64,000 nt of DNA, from contig CBDCWW010000014.1 in NCBI GenBank assembly GCA_965223585.1, positions 372,001 to 436,000 on the forward strand. The letters run 5' to 3'. The notes below the pieces were generated by a model. It was not told the DNA's origin and ran no database searches. It saw only the letters and a program-made list of their open reading frames with translations. Shown piece by piece: positions 8,988-18,432 of the stretch. Made by a program: the position numbers and the translations under genes. Every line of letters begins with the position of its first letter. Position 1 is the stretch's first letter. The stretch is from CBDCVN01 sp965223585 (GTDB lineage: Bacteria > Deinococcota > Deinococci > Deinococcales > Trueperaceae).

Positions 8988-9575
8988 TTAAAGTTGTGAA
9001 TATTTGAATAAATATTTATTGTAACATCCTTCCATAGGTGGGTGATTTGAATAACCACAGTGCCTGAACCAAGCTTGAGCATCATTGGCATTAACTGTTT
9101 CCAGAGCTTTCTTAACTGAAGAATTAAACTTCTTTTTGTCCCAAGCCTCTAATGTACGTAGATGGGACTTTACCTTTGACCAACAATGCTCTATAGGATT
9201 GAACTCAGGGCTATATGGTGGCAAGTAGATCAGTTTAGCGCCTCTGCCTTCTATTAACTCACGTACCTTTTTTACAATATGTGCTGGTGAATTATCCATC
9301 AAAACTATTTGCCCTACTTTCAATACTGGACATAATACTTCTTCTAGAAATACTGTAAACACTTTTCCTGTTATACCTCCATCCACACAGAAATTAGCAA
9401 TTACCCCCTCTAGAGTAATTGCTCCTATCAAATTTGCAAACTTATGCTTCTTGCTTGGTACAGAACTATATGCCCTTTCCCCTCTCTTTGAGCGAGCATA
9501 AATTCTAGTCATGTTTAGATACAGACCTGTTTCATCAATAAATACAAGCCTATTTGCTTTAATTGCTTTCTGCAA
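8988..9575 (-). CDS. IS630 transposase, catalytic part (ORF B)
   Basis: This 195-residue segment carries the DDE catalytic domain: FIDETG, LMDNSPAH and the C-terminal YSPEFNPIEHCWSKVK typical of IS630. The frame is open upstream of the first ATG and continues from KTLRAKEQDRED, so the protein is probably made as a fusion with the HTH ORF by a -1 shift at the A7 run (9640-9646). The ORF is intact. Confidence 0.9.
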   Translation of the reverse strand: MQKAIKANRLVFIDETGLYLNMTRIYARSKRGERAYSSVPSKKHKFANLIGAITLEGVIANFCVDGGITGKVFTVFLEEVLCPVLKVGQIVLMDNSPAHIVKKVRELIEGRGAKLIYLPPYSPEFNPIEHCWSKVKSHLRTLEAWDKKKFNSSVKKALETVNANDAQAWFRHCGYSNHPPMEGCYNKYLFKYSQL

Positions 9576-9598
9576 ACGTAAAAATGCTTTGCGTTTGA

Positions 9599-9988
9599 CT
9601 ACAATGTCTTCTCGATCTTGCTCTTTGGCACGTAAAGTCTTTTTTTATAGGTCAGACCAATCTTTTTGATTGCCCTCCACATACTAGCAGTGCTAACTTT
9701 GGTTTTAGTCTTTTTTTCAAAGGCTGTACAGAATTCAATTAAAGTCATGTCTGCTTTGTTTTGTAGCAAAGTTTTTACTAGTAACAATTGCTTAGCGGCT
9801 ACAGCAGGTTTACGACCAGCAACATACTCTTTAGGGAGCAAATTACCCTGTTGTTGGTAAAGCTTAAGGTACTGATGAACAGTGGTTGGGCTAACCAAAA
9901 AACGTTGTGCTATTTCACGTATAGAACCTTCGCCATCTAGGTAAGATTGAACAATGCGTTGTCGCAAATCCAAGGAATAACTTGCCAT
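9599..9988 (-). CDS. IS630 transposase, N-terminal HTH part (ORF A)
   Basis: The 129-residue product starts ASYSLDLRQRIVQSYLDGEG and has a helix-turn-helix (IREIAQRFLVSPTTVHQYL), which would bind the terminal repeats. It ends 36 bases after an A7 run (mRNA sense, window 9640-9646). Moving to the -1 frame there gives YKK followed by KTLRAKEQDREDIVVKR and then ORF B. Programmed frameshifting or transcriptional slippage of this kind is known for several IS families. SD-like sequence AAGGA (reading AAAAAGGAAAAAGG region) precedes the ATG. Confidence 0.88.
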   Translation of the reverse strand: MASYSLDLRQRIVQSYLDGEGSIREIAQRFLVSPTTVHQYLKLYQQQGNLLPKEYVAGRKPAVAAKQLLLVKTLLQNKADMTLIEFCTAFEKKTKTKVSTASMWRAIKKIGLTYKKRLYVPKSKIEKTL

Positions 9989-10403
9989 AAGGAAAAAGGA
10001 TAACTCAGATTAGCTTATCGGGACAATAAGAAGTAATTCTGTAGATTTATTGATTAAGACGATTAAAAAAGAGGAATATTTTCAGAAGGGGGATTTTTAT
10101 TAGAAAAAATTCTAATGTAGCGTCAATGCTAAACGATGTTTTTAGTTATTACCAGCACAACATAAACCAAGGGTAGGTTTTACGAAAAGCTGCTCCCCAC
10201 GATAAATCCAAGGACATTCTTATAGGCATAAAAATGAGAATATTTGCGTTTTAGGAAATTCAATGAAAACACCAACAAACCCCTTATAGAACAATTATAA
10301 GGGTGGTTTCAGTATAGGAGAGAATTACTCAAATTTTTTCTAAAATTGTTCAAATCAGGGGTTTTGCCGATACTTGTACCAGATCAAATAGAAAAACGCT
10401 ATA

Positions 10404-10541
10404 ATTCAAATAAGTGTTGGTACTATGCCACATCAGAAAGTCATGCACGCTATAGAGTTACTTGGCACAAAGGTTGCTCCAGTAGTCCGGAAGGAAATTG
10501 AACTTCGCAAAAACCAAAAAACTTTTACTTTAGAAACATAG
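10404..10541 (+). pseudogene. Luciferase-like flavin monooxygenase, 3' part
   Basis: This is the missing C-terminus of the split monooxygenase. It opens IQISVGTMPHQKVM and continues AIELLGTKVAPVVRKEIEL to TAG at 539-541 of the 10 kb line (10539-10541). The wording HQRFL-x-QISVGTMPH across the junction is what intact LLM-family proteins show. With the IS and one TA removed, the two parts give one frame of about 372 codons. Confidence 0.88.
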
Positions 10542-10559
10542 ACGTCCATAAAAGTTTGC

Positions 10560-10584
10560 CCACGAAACCTCGGAGGTTTCGTGG
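10560..10584. repeat. Perfect palindrome, dispersed-repeat type
   Basis: CCACGAAACCTC and GAGGTTTCGTGG flank a single G just 18 bp after the monooxygenase stop. The core resembles the hairpins at 24327-24359 and 59839-59865 (CCTyGGAGG). It may be a terminator for the old gene or a member of a dispersed palindrome family. Confidence 0.65.
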
Positions 10585-10660
10585 AGTCCAAGATTTTTCT
10601 AGCGAACTATAAAATATAGGCAATTTTACTGTCATAGTCATAAATGTTCAGATAGGTTTC

Positions 10661-10963
10661 CTAACTATGATTGTAACTTTCTTCTTTAATCAACAAATTA
10701 TTGTCAAAGGTATCAGACTCTGTTAGTGGAAGGTCACTTTCCCCCGAGCTCATAGCTGCTGTTGCTCTAAGGCCTATTTCAACATCGAATTGAGAAAGCA
10801 TAATAGCTACTTTTGTTCTAAAATGTGTCTCGACATCAAATTGGGAAAGCATAGTGTTGCTCATTTCCTCAAATAACTGATTTAAACTCACCTGACGATA
10901 ATCAGCTAATTGTTTTAGTCTTTCATACTTATCTCTAGGGAGGTGAATTTCCATCACACTCAT
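10661..10963 (-). CDS. RHH-type antitoxin-like protein with internal duplication
   Basis: The first 35 residues (MEIHLPRDKYERLKQLADYR, then SLNQLFEEMS) look like a ribbon-helix-helix DNA-binding domain of an antitoxin. An internal duplication follows: TMLSQFDVETHFRTKVA and IMLSQFDVEIGLRATAA, 18 residues apart. Related antitoxins, as I recall them, have one such segment. The acidic C-terminus is not recognised. AGAGG precedes the ATG. No toxin gene is adjacent on either side, so this may be an orphan or decaying antitoxin. Confidence 0.6.
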   Translation of the reverse strand: MSVMEIHLPRDKYERLKQLADYRQVSLNQLFEEMSNTMLSQFDVETHFRTKVAIMLSQFDVEIGLRATAAMSSGESDLPLTESDTFDNNLLIKEESYNHS

Positions 10964-11323
10964 TCTTCTATATCCTCTCTAAGCTTCTAGGAGTTATTTT
11001 GGCGTTACTACTACTTTACTGTTTGCGAAAATCAACTCAAGGTTTCTTCAATTCGTTAAAAACACCTTACTCAAGAAAAAATTTATAACCAATAGTTTAA
11101 TAAGCACCTTCAAAACATAGTTGCAGAAGTTTACGATTCTGGCTTTGAGGAAAAAGAATTGTAGCTAGGACATTGACAGCAGCAATTTTTTGCTCACTTA
11201 CTATAATCTCTTTTAGAGGATAGCATATTGATTAGCAAAGTTATTTACAAATTAGCTTAATAGTTCAATCATAAAATTTGACTATATGCTACAAATCTTA
11301 GCTATATAAGATTAGATTTATTT
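10964..11323. other. Intergenic region
   Basis: AT-rich, with no ORF or RNA I can support. TTGACA at 11173 and TATAAT at 11202 are 23 bp apart, too far for a standard promoter. Confidence 0.4.
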
Positions 11324-12544
11324 TCAAGGTAATAATACCTGCTTTTTATATTCTGTCCAATGCATAACCATCAGTGATAGGCCACCAAGTATTGCGAATC
11401 CACTCACCAAAGGTAAAACAGTGCCATTATAACTTTGACCAATCAGTGTACCCAATGACACTGATATAAACGTTGAAAGCGACCCAACTACCCCTGCACC
11501 CACACCAGCAATATGCCCAAGGGGTTCCATTGCTAAAGAATTTAGGTTTCCAAACAAGATACCAACACAAAAAAAAGAAATCATAAAATAAGTCATCAGT
11601 ATCCACAAAGGTGGATTGCCTTCTAGCACATATGCAACCACAAAAAAAATAACTGAAAGTCCACTAAGCTTTCGCAATGACCAACTGGTTAACAATCGCA
11701 TATCATATCGTATAACCAGTCGGGCATTTGCATATGATGCCCCACCAATTGAAAGTGCAAGAATTGCAAAGTAAAGTGGAAACTGTGGACCCAAATTATA
11801 CTGTCCTTGAAGTATTTGCTGTACAGAGTTCAAATAACCAAGAAAAGCACCAAACACTAATCCTGTGGCAGTAGTATAACCAAGTGCAATACGGTTGACA
11901 CAAACCTCATGAACAGCTATTAGAACCCACCGCAATGAAAATCTCATTCTTTGGCTTACCATTAAAGTCTCTGGTTGACGTATCGCAAACCAGATCAAAA
12001 CAATTACTGCCAGCAACATAAATGTGCCAAAAATCACACGCCAGTGAGCAACTATAAGTAGCACCTGTCCTAATGCTGGTGCAACAGCAGGAACTAATAT
12101 GAATACTGTCATTACAAATGACATTACTCGAGCCATAGCCGAACCCTTATATTTATCTCTTATTAAAGCAACTGCTACTATGCGTGGGCCTGCAGCACCT
12201 ATACCTTGTAAGAACCTTCCTATTAGCATTATTTTAAAATTAGTGGCAGCAACAGAGAATAGGCAACCTGTTATGAATAAGCCTATCCCTATATAAATTG
12301 CAGGTTTTCGACCTATACTGTCCGACAATGGTCCATAAACCAATTGACCAACTGCCATTCCTACAAACAATAGAGATATAACCAATTGGTTATTATTTTC
12401 TTGTTGTACACCTAGGCTTTTGCCGATTTCAGGCAATGCTGGGAGCATTGCATCAATAGACAGTGCAACAAGGGAAATCATTAATGCCATAAGTGCTACA
12501 AATTCAGCAAGTTGGGGCGTAGATTTACTTGGGTCTGTATTCAC
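11324..12544 (-). CDS. MFS drug-efflux transporter, Bcr/CflA type
   Basis: The 406-residue inner-membrane protein has about 12 hydrophobic helices. SLVALSIDAMLPALP in helix 1 is the conserved Bcr/CflA opening, with its acidic residue. GPLSDSIGRKP between helices 2 and 3 is the MFS motif A. GRFLQGIGAAGPRIVAVALI is the helix 4-5 region characteristic of 12-TM drug:H+ antiporters. It probably exports small toxic compounds. Translation starts at GTG. It stands alone on the minus strand. The substrate cannot be told from sequence. Confidence 0.88.
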   Translation of the reverse strand: MNTDPSKSTPQLAEFVALMALMISLVALSIDAMLPALPEIGKSLGVQQENNNQLVISLLFVGMAVGQLVYGPLSDSIGRKPAIYIGIGLFITGCLFSVAATNFKIMLIGRFLQGIGAAGPRIVAVALIRDKYKGSAMARVMSFVMTVFILVPAVAPALGQVLLIVAHWRVIFGTFMLLAVIVLIWFAIRQPETLMVSQRMRFSLRWVLIAVHEVCVNRIALGYTTATGLVFGAFLGYLNSVQQILQGQYNLGPQFPLYFAILALSIGGASYANARLVIRYDMRLLTSWSLRKLSGLSVIFFVVAYVLEGNPPLWILMTYFMISFFCVGILFGNLNSLAMEPLGHIAGVGAGVVGSLSTFISVSLGTLIGQSYNGTVLPLVSGFAILGGLSLMVMHWTEYKKQVLLP

Positions 12545-12689
12545 TCTTTACTATACATTTTCCTTGGGTAGTTCTTAAAATAGACTTTTGGATCTTGCAA
12601 TTGCCTGAGTGCATCTTTTGCTATCCACTTAGCTGGTTTACTGCCCATTGCAAGTATCTCATTTCAAGGCTCTCGCTTCAAAACTTGCT

Positions 12690-13568
12690 TTACAAACTTA
12701 TATTGTTAAATGAAACACTAACATCACCACAATCATCGTAAACAAACTTAAGAACATTACCTTTATTATCTGCATAGGTCTTGCTTCCTCCATTAAAGCC
12801 TATAGCACAAGTTTCGCTGTAATGTAGGTTATTAGCCACTGCACTTAAAGTGTAATTACCTGCTTCTCCTCGGAAGTTCTTACTCCCATTGTAGTTAAAT
12901 GTGCCGCCAGCAAAAGGATCATTTTCATCATCAGGTGTGTAAGTAACAGTATAAGTATAGGTAATACCTCTTTCAAGGCCAATGAAACCCTTTGCTGCAA
13001 GGTTGAAGTTATAAGCTACGCTGTAGCTCGAGCTTTGCTTGGTAATGTTTACATCTAAATCAAGCTTTAGGTAGGAAGTTTGCCCTTGGCTATTAACTGC
13101 TCGGAGCTCAAATTCGTCTGTGTTTACATTGTAACCACTTTTTGGATCATTATCGTCCTTATCCTGTACCCGACTACTACCTGAAAGACTTAGACTAGAA
13201 CCATTTTGATCATTGGTTACAGTACAATCAATGATATAAGACCCATTTACGGGCACACCATCATCATCTTTATCTACAGAAGGATTATTCTCACTGAAGC
13301 AATCTATGGCTTGGGGCAAGATATTAGCAGCATTGAACAAGGCAGCTAGTGGTGCAGGAACCTGAGCTTGATTTGTATCCAGTGTTTTGAATTCACTAGG
13401 TGAGGCAAACATAGCTACAAGATACTCATCGCCATCCAAAATCAGTTGTTTGAGGTTACGAGCAGATGCCCTCGTTAATCCGTCACTGGGGTCGGCATTT
13501 GTATTTTCACAACCAATCAAGAATCCAATTAGAATTAGTAAAATAAAACCTAGATATGTACTTTTCAT
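12690..13568 (-). CDS. Predicted lipoprotein, beta-rich
   Basis: The ATG at 13568 is preferred over one 18 bases upstream because AAAGGA lies at the right distance from it and overlaps the earlier start. The 292-residue product has a lipoprotein signal (LILIGFLIGC, lipid Cys20). The rest is rich in alternating polar/hydrophobic strands and in Asp/Asn-containing turns (DKDDDGVPVNG, VQDKDDNDPKSG) that may bind calcium. No family is recognised. It probably sits at the cell surface or on the outer membrane. Confidence 0.75.
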   Translation of the reverse strand: MKSTYLGFILLILIGFLIGCENTNADPSDGLTRASARNLKQLILDGDEYLVAMFASPSEFKTLDTNQAQVPAPLAALFNAANILPQAIDCFSENNPSVDKDDDGVPVNGSYIIDCTVTNDQNGSSLSLSGSSRVQDKDDNDPKSGYNVNTDEFELRAVNSQGQTSYLKLDLDVNITKQSSSYSVAYNFNLAAKGFIGLERGITYTYTVTYTPDDENDPFAGGTFNYNGSKNFRGEAGNYTLSAVANNLHYSETCAIGFNGGSKTYADNKGNVLKFVYDDCGDVSVSFNNISL

Positions 13569-13932
13569 GACCTTATTTCCTTTCATATTTTTCTTCTATT
13601 TCTTTGTGCTTTTCAAGGCTGCTAGAACAATTTAAATAACTCACAAAACTCCAAAATTCTCACCAATTAAGAAAATAAAATCTCTTTGCTTTCAGGCTAT
13701 AAAAAACTAGATTAAAAGAGTGAGTGGGATTACTTCATTTCCTAAGCAAACTAGATCAGTGTGTTACAATTACTGTCCAAGATGAAAATCAAGACCTTCC
13801 ACCACATAAAATTGTTATTGCTTCTGGCACATTAGAACAGGAAAACCAGCCTGTTACCTCATAATCCTCAAACTGACATATCCTCTTAATGATTTCTATC
13901 AAGGTCAATGTCACCACTCATGACTATCCCTA
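13569..13932. other. Intergenic region with possible gene remnant
   Basis: On the plus strand a short frame (about 13724-13864) encodes VQDENQDLPPHKIVIASGTL and ends at TAA. It looks like coding sequence but has no recognisable family and no clear start, so it may be a remnant. Nothing else is seen. Confidence 0.3.
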
Positions 13933-15507
13933 TTAAGGAGTGAAATCTGCTAGAGGTTGAGGTTCCAATCTTCCAAACAATTCTAGACAGAATTCAGCGT
14001 TGCCTTTAGAAGGCAACTCCTTCTGATCACGTCCCTCTACCCTATAAAGAAGGGTGTTAGCAATACTCAATACACCTTGTAAAACAAAAACATCTCCTCC
14101 ACTACCACCTTTTTCATTTTTTGCTAGATAAGAGAGTGTGTGGTAATCAGCAAGCTTTATTTGTTCAGTAAACTCTGCTGGAATCTCTACTTCTTTAAAG
14201 TTATTAAAAATTGCTATAGAGCACCTCTCCTCTTGCCGTCCTTTAGGGTTAAAATCAAACACCACTTCCTGCCCTTTATCTTCTAGTTCTATCGTTTCTG
14301 ATAATGTAGTCCTAAGATTTAGAAATTGCACCCTTTTTTCTTCAGGACAAATATTATCAGCTTGGAAAGCAACTTTAGGTTTAAAAATAATTTCATCCTC
14401 AGGCCAAACAGCAGGAAAGGTGTAACCGGGCCCCTCAAGTAAGTCCTCATCTTCTAAGAGGCGCTTACCTGAGGCATCTAAGTAAATATAGTGTTCTAAT
14501 TTTGTGCCATTAACGGCATTTGCTTTAATAAGAACAAATTGTAACTCACCATTTAAGCCATAATAGTGTTCTGCACTTACAAAAGAATCATCTGATCCTG
14601 CCTCATTACGATAATAGCGTACTACACTACTTTCATCTAAAGCCATTTGCCTTAAGGTGTCCACATAAGGCTGACAATAACTAAACTCTCTTTTTGAAAT
14701 CATCAAACCATCATTAAATAGTAAGGTGAGTACCTCATCATAGGTAGCTCGAGCACTCTTAATCTCAGGTTCTAGTGATTGATTTAAAACCTTAGTTTGA
14801 TAGGTTTCCTCTAAATAATCTTGATAATCACCATTATAGCACGGTTTTTTGGAGCTTTCTATTCGGTACTGAATAGCTTTTTCATCCTCTTTTGGTACGA
14901 AATAAATAGCTCTGGCTTCAATATAGCGTTCAAACTCTAGGGTACCACAATTGTCTAAATAAACCTCACCAAAATCCTCTGCAAAACGCAAAGAACCGTG
15001 TTCTATTTGCACAAGTGTAGCACTTTCTACAGTCATACCTTGACCTGTGCCACCTGCAGCTAGTAAAAGCTCCTCCAAGCCATCTCCATTGACATCAATA
15101 GTATTTACTATAGCGTTAGAGTTAACCCCCTCAGCCAAAATCACATTGCCACTTTCCTCTATTACTAAAGCTATTTCTTTGTAGAAAGGTATATTAAAGT
15201 TAGCCCCTTTATCATTCAAACCAATTAGATGAGCGCGTTGCTCACTTTCTGGTCTTGTAAATGACCCCGCAACAGAAACAAGGTTGGTAAGAACTATTTG
15301 TTGGGAATCTTCTTCAATAAAAGCTAATAACCCATTATGTAGAGTTGTAACTTCTTCTTTACCAAGCTTCAATTTTTCTAACCACTCAGATTGGTGAAAA
15401 TCAAAGAGGAGCCTTTCTTGTTTAGCAATCGCCCAACTAAGGCTTATGCTTATTAGAACTATAAATAGGCATATAAAAGATAATCTAATAATGATTTCTT
15501 TTTTCAT
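13933..15507 (-). CDS. Exported protein of unknown function with one FG-GAP-like motif
   Basis: The 524-residue protein begins with a hydrophobic anchor or signal (IIIRLSFICLFIVLISISLS). DVNGDGLEELLLAAGGTG (about 144-161) matches the calcium-binding FG-GAP/VCBS repeat consensus, a blade of a surface beta-propeller. The remainder is not recognised. The gene begins 52 bp after the end of an M23 peptidase gene on the same strand and may share its transcript, suggesting a role at the cell envelope. No good Shine-Dalgarno is visible before the ATG. Confidence 0.75.
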   Translation of the reverse strand: MKKEIIIRLSFICLFIVLISISLSWAIAKQERLLFDFHQSEWLEKLKLGKEEVTTLHNGLLAFIEEDSQQIVLTNLVSVAGSFTRPESEQRAHLIGLNDKGANFNIPFYKEIALVIEESGNVILAEGVNSNAIVNTIDVNGDGLEELLLAAGGTGQGMTVESATLVQIEHGSLRFAEDFGEVYLDNCGTLEFERYIEARAIYFVPKEDEKAIQYRIESSKKPCYNGDYQDYLEETYQTKVLNQSLEPEIKSARATYDEVLTLLFNDGLMISKREFSYCQPYVDTLRQMALDESSVVRYYRNEAGSDDSFVSAEHYYGLNGELQFVLIKANAVNGTKLEHYIYLDASGKRLLEDEDLLEGPGYTFPAVWPEDEIIFKPKVAFQADNICPEEKRVQFLNLRTTLSETIELEDKGQEVVFDFNPKGRQEERCSIAIFNNFKEVEIPAEFTEQIKLADYHTLSYLAKNEKGGSGGDVFVLQGVLSIANTLLYRVEGRDQKELPSKGNAEFCLELFGRLEPQPLADFTP

Positions 15508-15559
15508 GCTTAAACTTTACTCACTTTTGCTGAGAAAAAGAAAATGTCTTGGCTAGAAG

Positions 15560-16624
15560 CTATTCAGGGTTAAATTGCTGGCATGAGCCTTGGTTGTACC
15601 AAAAATAGAAGAGTGGCTGTTGATTTGGAGTTAAGAGTGCTACACAATCGCCTTGGTTATGCCATATTCCTTTAGGATGGTTTGCATAGAGATATTGAGT
15701 ACTGTTTTGGCCTTTGCCAGTATAGATTCGTATGGGTTCACTCGAGCGTAAATATAAACCCTGTGGGAACTCAAACACATCACCTAGCATGCTATAAAGT
15801 TTGTGGTAGCTCAAATCATATTCTGAAGAGTTAAAGTTAGGATTGAGCTCGAGTTCAACAAACTCATTATTTGGGCTACTGTCATCATTTACACCCCAAT
15901 AACGTACCCTACGAATTATAACAGGAGTGTTGGTAACAAAATTTAATTTAAAATCACCCTCACCATATAGTTTAGGGGCATGTCCCTCTTCCCATAAAGC
16001 TATACTGATTGCTCCTTCCGGGTGGTTTTGCCAAGGATCAGCAAAATAAGGTTGCCAACCATAAGGGTCAACACGCACTCGCTCACCACCATCCTTAATG
16101 ATGTGTAGTTCAAAATGTAAGTGAGGGCCTAAACTACAACCTGTATTGCCAGAAAGAGCAATTACTTGGCCCTGATTCACCAAGTCACCTTCATTAACAT
16201 AAATATCATTTAAGTGAGCATATGTTGTGTAGTAAGTACTTCCATCAAATTTATGTTTTAAAGAAATAAGTTTGCCATCACTCACAGCATTGCCTAGAAA
16301 GGGGCAATCAGAATCCTCATAAGTGCCTGCAAAACTAACTATGCCTGCAGCAGCAGCAGAAATTTCAGTACCTTTAGGCAAACGCCAATCATAACCACCA
16401 TGCCCATTTGAACCACCAAGCAATTCACCCCACCAAGACAACAAATAGGGGGCTTCATCAGCAAAAGCTAGGGGGTAGTTATGGTCAAATACGTTGCTAG
16501 CTGGATAATCTCCTTCAAACGGTTTTCTTAGGAAGGTAGTGGGGGGTTGGGCTCGAGCTTGTAACAACAAACTAAGGAACAGGACCAAGCAAATTTCTTT
16601 TTGATAAAAACTTACTTTTTGCAA
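15560..16624 (-). CDS. M23 family metallopeptidase (LytM/peptidoglycan endopeptidase type)
   Basis: This is a predicted zinc endopeptidase or LytM-type regulator acting on peptidoglycan cross-bridges outside the membrane. A signal peptide (EICLVLFLSLLLQARA) is followed by the M23 core: GHGGYDWRLPKGTEI supplies the first His/Asp zinc ligands, YTTYAHL sits in the middle, and GCSLGPHLHFELHI gives the HxH ligands. About 150 C-terminal residues form an unrecognised domain. The start codon is TTG, with AAAAGGA just upstream. It is likely in one transcript with the FG-GAP-like gene downstream. Confidence 0.9.
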   Translation of the reverse strand: MQKVSFYQKEICLVLFLSLLLQARAQPPTTFLRKPFEGDYPASNVFDHNYPLAFADEAPYLLSWWGELLGGSNGHGGYDWRLPKGTEISAAAAGIVSFAGTYEDSDCPFLGNAVSDGKLISLKHKFDGSTYYTTYAHLNDIYVNEGDLVNQGQVIALSGNTGCSLGPHLHFELHIIKDGGERVRVDPYGWQPYFADPWQNHPEGAISIALWEEGHAPKLYGEGDFKLNFVTNTPVIIRRVRYWGVNDDSSPNNEFVELELNPNFNSSEYDLSYHKLYSMLGDVFEFPQGLYLRSSEPIRIYTGKGQNSTQYLYANHPKGIWHNQGDCVALLTPNQQPLFYFWYNQGSCQQFNPE

Positions 16625-16878
16625 TTCATCCTTTTATAACATAAGTAGATACATAAGGGGGGATTTGCCCTTTGAAATCTGCCTAGTTTAACTTTGTGCT
16701 GTAATAATTAGGTGCTTAGCTAATTGGCACAAGTGATTCTTTGTGTTTATTACCATAATTAGGGCATATCTAGGATGTATATTATTCATTTGTTAGGATT
16801 TATTGTTATGTCTAAATTCTTGTATTTTATATGGCACTATAAAACACACTAGCTCGAGTGAAAATGCAGAGGTAACTA

Positions 16879-18318
16879 ATGAAATTTCTCCTGTACATAC
16901 TTGGCTTTGGACTCTTGTTCATGGCTGCTTTAATGGTTTGGTTTATAGTTTACGCTTTGATTTTACAAGAACCCATATGGGGTTTTTTAGCTAGTGCCAT
17001 TGTTGCTTTGATTTTAGCCTTCCCACTTTTACGCTCTGGTTCGATTCAGTATGATCCTAAAAGGCGAGAGTCTTTCGCTGCTATTTTAGTTTTGTGGTTA
17101 GTTATTCCTATAGTTGGTGCCATACCTTTTTGGGTTAGTGGACATCTAACACCTTTAAATGCTCTTTTTGAATCCATGAGTGGTTTTACTGCCACAGGGT
17201 CAACGGTATTGCAAGACTTTGAAAGTTTCCCAAAAACACTTTTTATGTGGAGGGCATTGACCCAGTGGATAGGCGGTGTAGGGATTATTGTGCTCTTTAT
17301 AGCTGTTTTCCCGCAACTAGCGATCGCTGGACGGCAACTCTTTTTTGCAGAAGCACCGGGTCCAACTGAAGAGCGTTTAACCCCTCGTTTGAGAAATACC
17401 TCTAATGCTGTACTGCTGGTTTATATAGGTCTAACTGTTTTGTGCGCTATCTCTTACAAAATAGCAGGTATGTCCCTTTATGATGCTATTGCTCATACAT
17501 TCACTACCATATCAGCAGGTGGTTTTAGTCCTAATGGTCAAAGCTTTGCTGGATATAATTCTACTCTAGACTGGATTTGCATTTTTTTTATGTTCTTTGC
17601 AGGTGTAAACTTTGCCCTACAATACAGAGCAATCAATGGCAAGCCAAAAGCGTTATTAAACAACATAGAATTCCGTGCCTACGTAGCAATTGTTAGTTTA
17701 GCTAGCCTACTACTAAGTATAGGGCTTCTAAGCGAATATAGTATACTCGAGGCCCCAAGACACGCCATCTTTCAAACACTTGCCATTATAACGGGCACGG
17801 GTTATGCCTCAGCAGACTTTGCACAGTGGCCTCAAAAAGCTGACTCAATTCTTCTTATATTAATGTTCATAAGTGGCAGTGCGGGCAGTGCTGCTGGAGG
17901 AGTAAAGATAATACGCTGGCTGATGCTTACTCAAAATGTGCGTCGTGAAACAACTCTCTTCCTACACCCTCATGCAGTTATTCCTATTCGTTTAGGTAAG
18001 CAAATAGTAACTGATAAGATTATGCGCAGTGTTACTGCCTTTATTATGATTTATATTGGAATTTTTGCGTTAAGCACTGTAGCCTTAACATGGTTTGGAG
18101 CAGATTTCGTTACTGCCTTTAGTGCTTCTATTGCTTGCCTTGGCAACATAGGTCCCGGTTTAGCTTCTGTAGGACCTATGGAAAGCTTTGCTGAGCTTGC
18201 TGCCATTAGCCGAGGGTTACTGATTTTTGATATGTACGCAGGGCGTTTAGAAATAGTAACTGTCTTTATTATTTTTAGTAGTGATTTTTGGAGTACCTCA
18301 AGGCGAAAGGCAAGTTAG
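16879..18318 (+). CDS. trkH: Potassium uptake protein TrkH/KtrB family
   Basis: This 479-residue membrane protein is the ion-conducting subunit of a Trk/Ktr potassium uptake system. Four pore-loop repeats each carry the selectivity-filter glycine: FTATGSTV, ISAGGFS, ITGTGYA and GNIGPGL. QWIGGVGIIVLFIAVFP and GSAGSAAGGVKIIR are further TrkH landmarks. AGAGGT lies 6 bases before the ATG. No trkA/ktrA gene, which would encode the regulatory RCK subunit, is adjacent. The C-terminus is about the usual length. Confidence 0.94.
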   Translation: MKFLLYILGFGLLFMAALMVWFIVYALILQEPIWGFLASAIVALILAFPLLRSGSIQYDPKRRESFAAILVLWLVIPIVGAIPFWVSGHLTPLNALFESMSGFTATGSTVLQDFESFPKTLFMWRALTQWIGGVGIIVLFIAVFPQLAIAGRQLFFAEAPGPTEERLTPRLRNTSNAVLLVYIGLTVLCAISYKIAGMSLYDAIAHTFTTISAGGFSPNGQSFAGYNSTLDWICIFFMFFAGVNFALQYRAINGKPKALLNNIEFRAYVAIVSLASLLLSIGLLSEYSILEAPRHAIFQTLAIITGTGYASADFAQWPQKADSILLILMFISGSAGSAAGGVKIIRWLMLTQNVRRETTLFLHPHAVIPIRLGKQIVTDKIMRSVTAFIMIYIGIFALSTVALTWFGADFVTAFSASIACLGNIGPGLASVGPMESFAELAAISRGLLIFDMYAGRLEIVTVFIIFSSDFWSTSRRKAS

Positions 18319-18432
18319 TTAAAAATCTATTTAATCAGCAAATTTGTTTATATTTTTGAGAGATACAAGAATTGAAAGTCTTAAAAAGGCTATAATTAGA
18401 TTCCGAGAGTGAGAAATTATAGGAGATTATAA

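Larger units (their letters stand above)
8828..10401 (-). mobile_element. IS630-family insertion sequence with TA target duplication
   Basis: The 1574-bp element splits the monooxygenase gene. Its ends are inverted repeats of about 33 bp: TAGCATTTTTCTTTTTGACC on the left and, read inward on the other strand, TAGCGTTTTTCTATTTGATC on the right, differing at a handful of positions. TA flanks both sides (8826-8827 and 10402-10403), as expected for IS630/Tc1-type transposition. Deleting the element and one TA restores the host frame (FL-IQISVG). The two transposase ORFs lie at 8988-9988. About 410 bp on the right side have no ORF and contain no further gene I recognise. Confidence 0.85.

Noticed and set aside
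11173..11207. TTGACA and TATAAT as a promoter
   Set aside because: The spacing of 23 bp is too long and no plus-strand gene follows.
12529..12741. Plus-strand 70-codon ORF between the MFS and lipoprotein genes
   Set aside because: It overlaps both neighbours antisense, and has no ribosome-binding site or recognisable domain.
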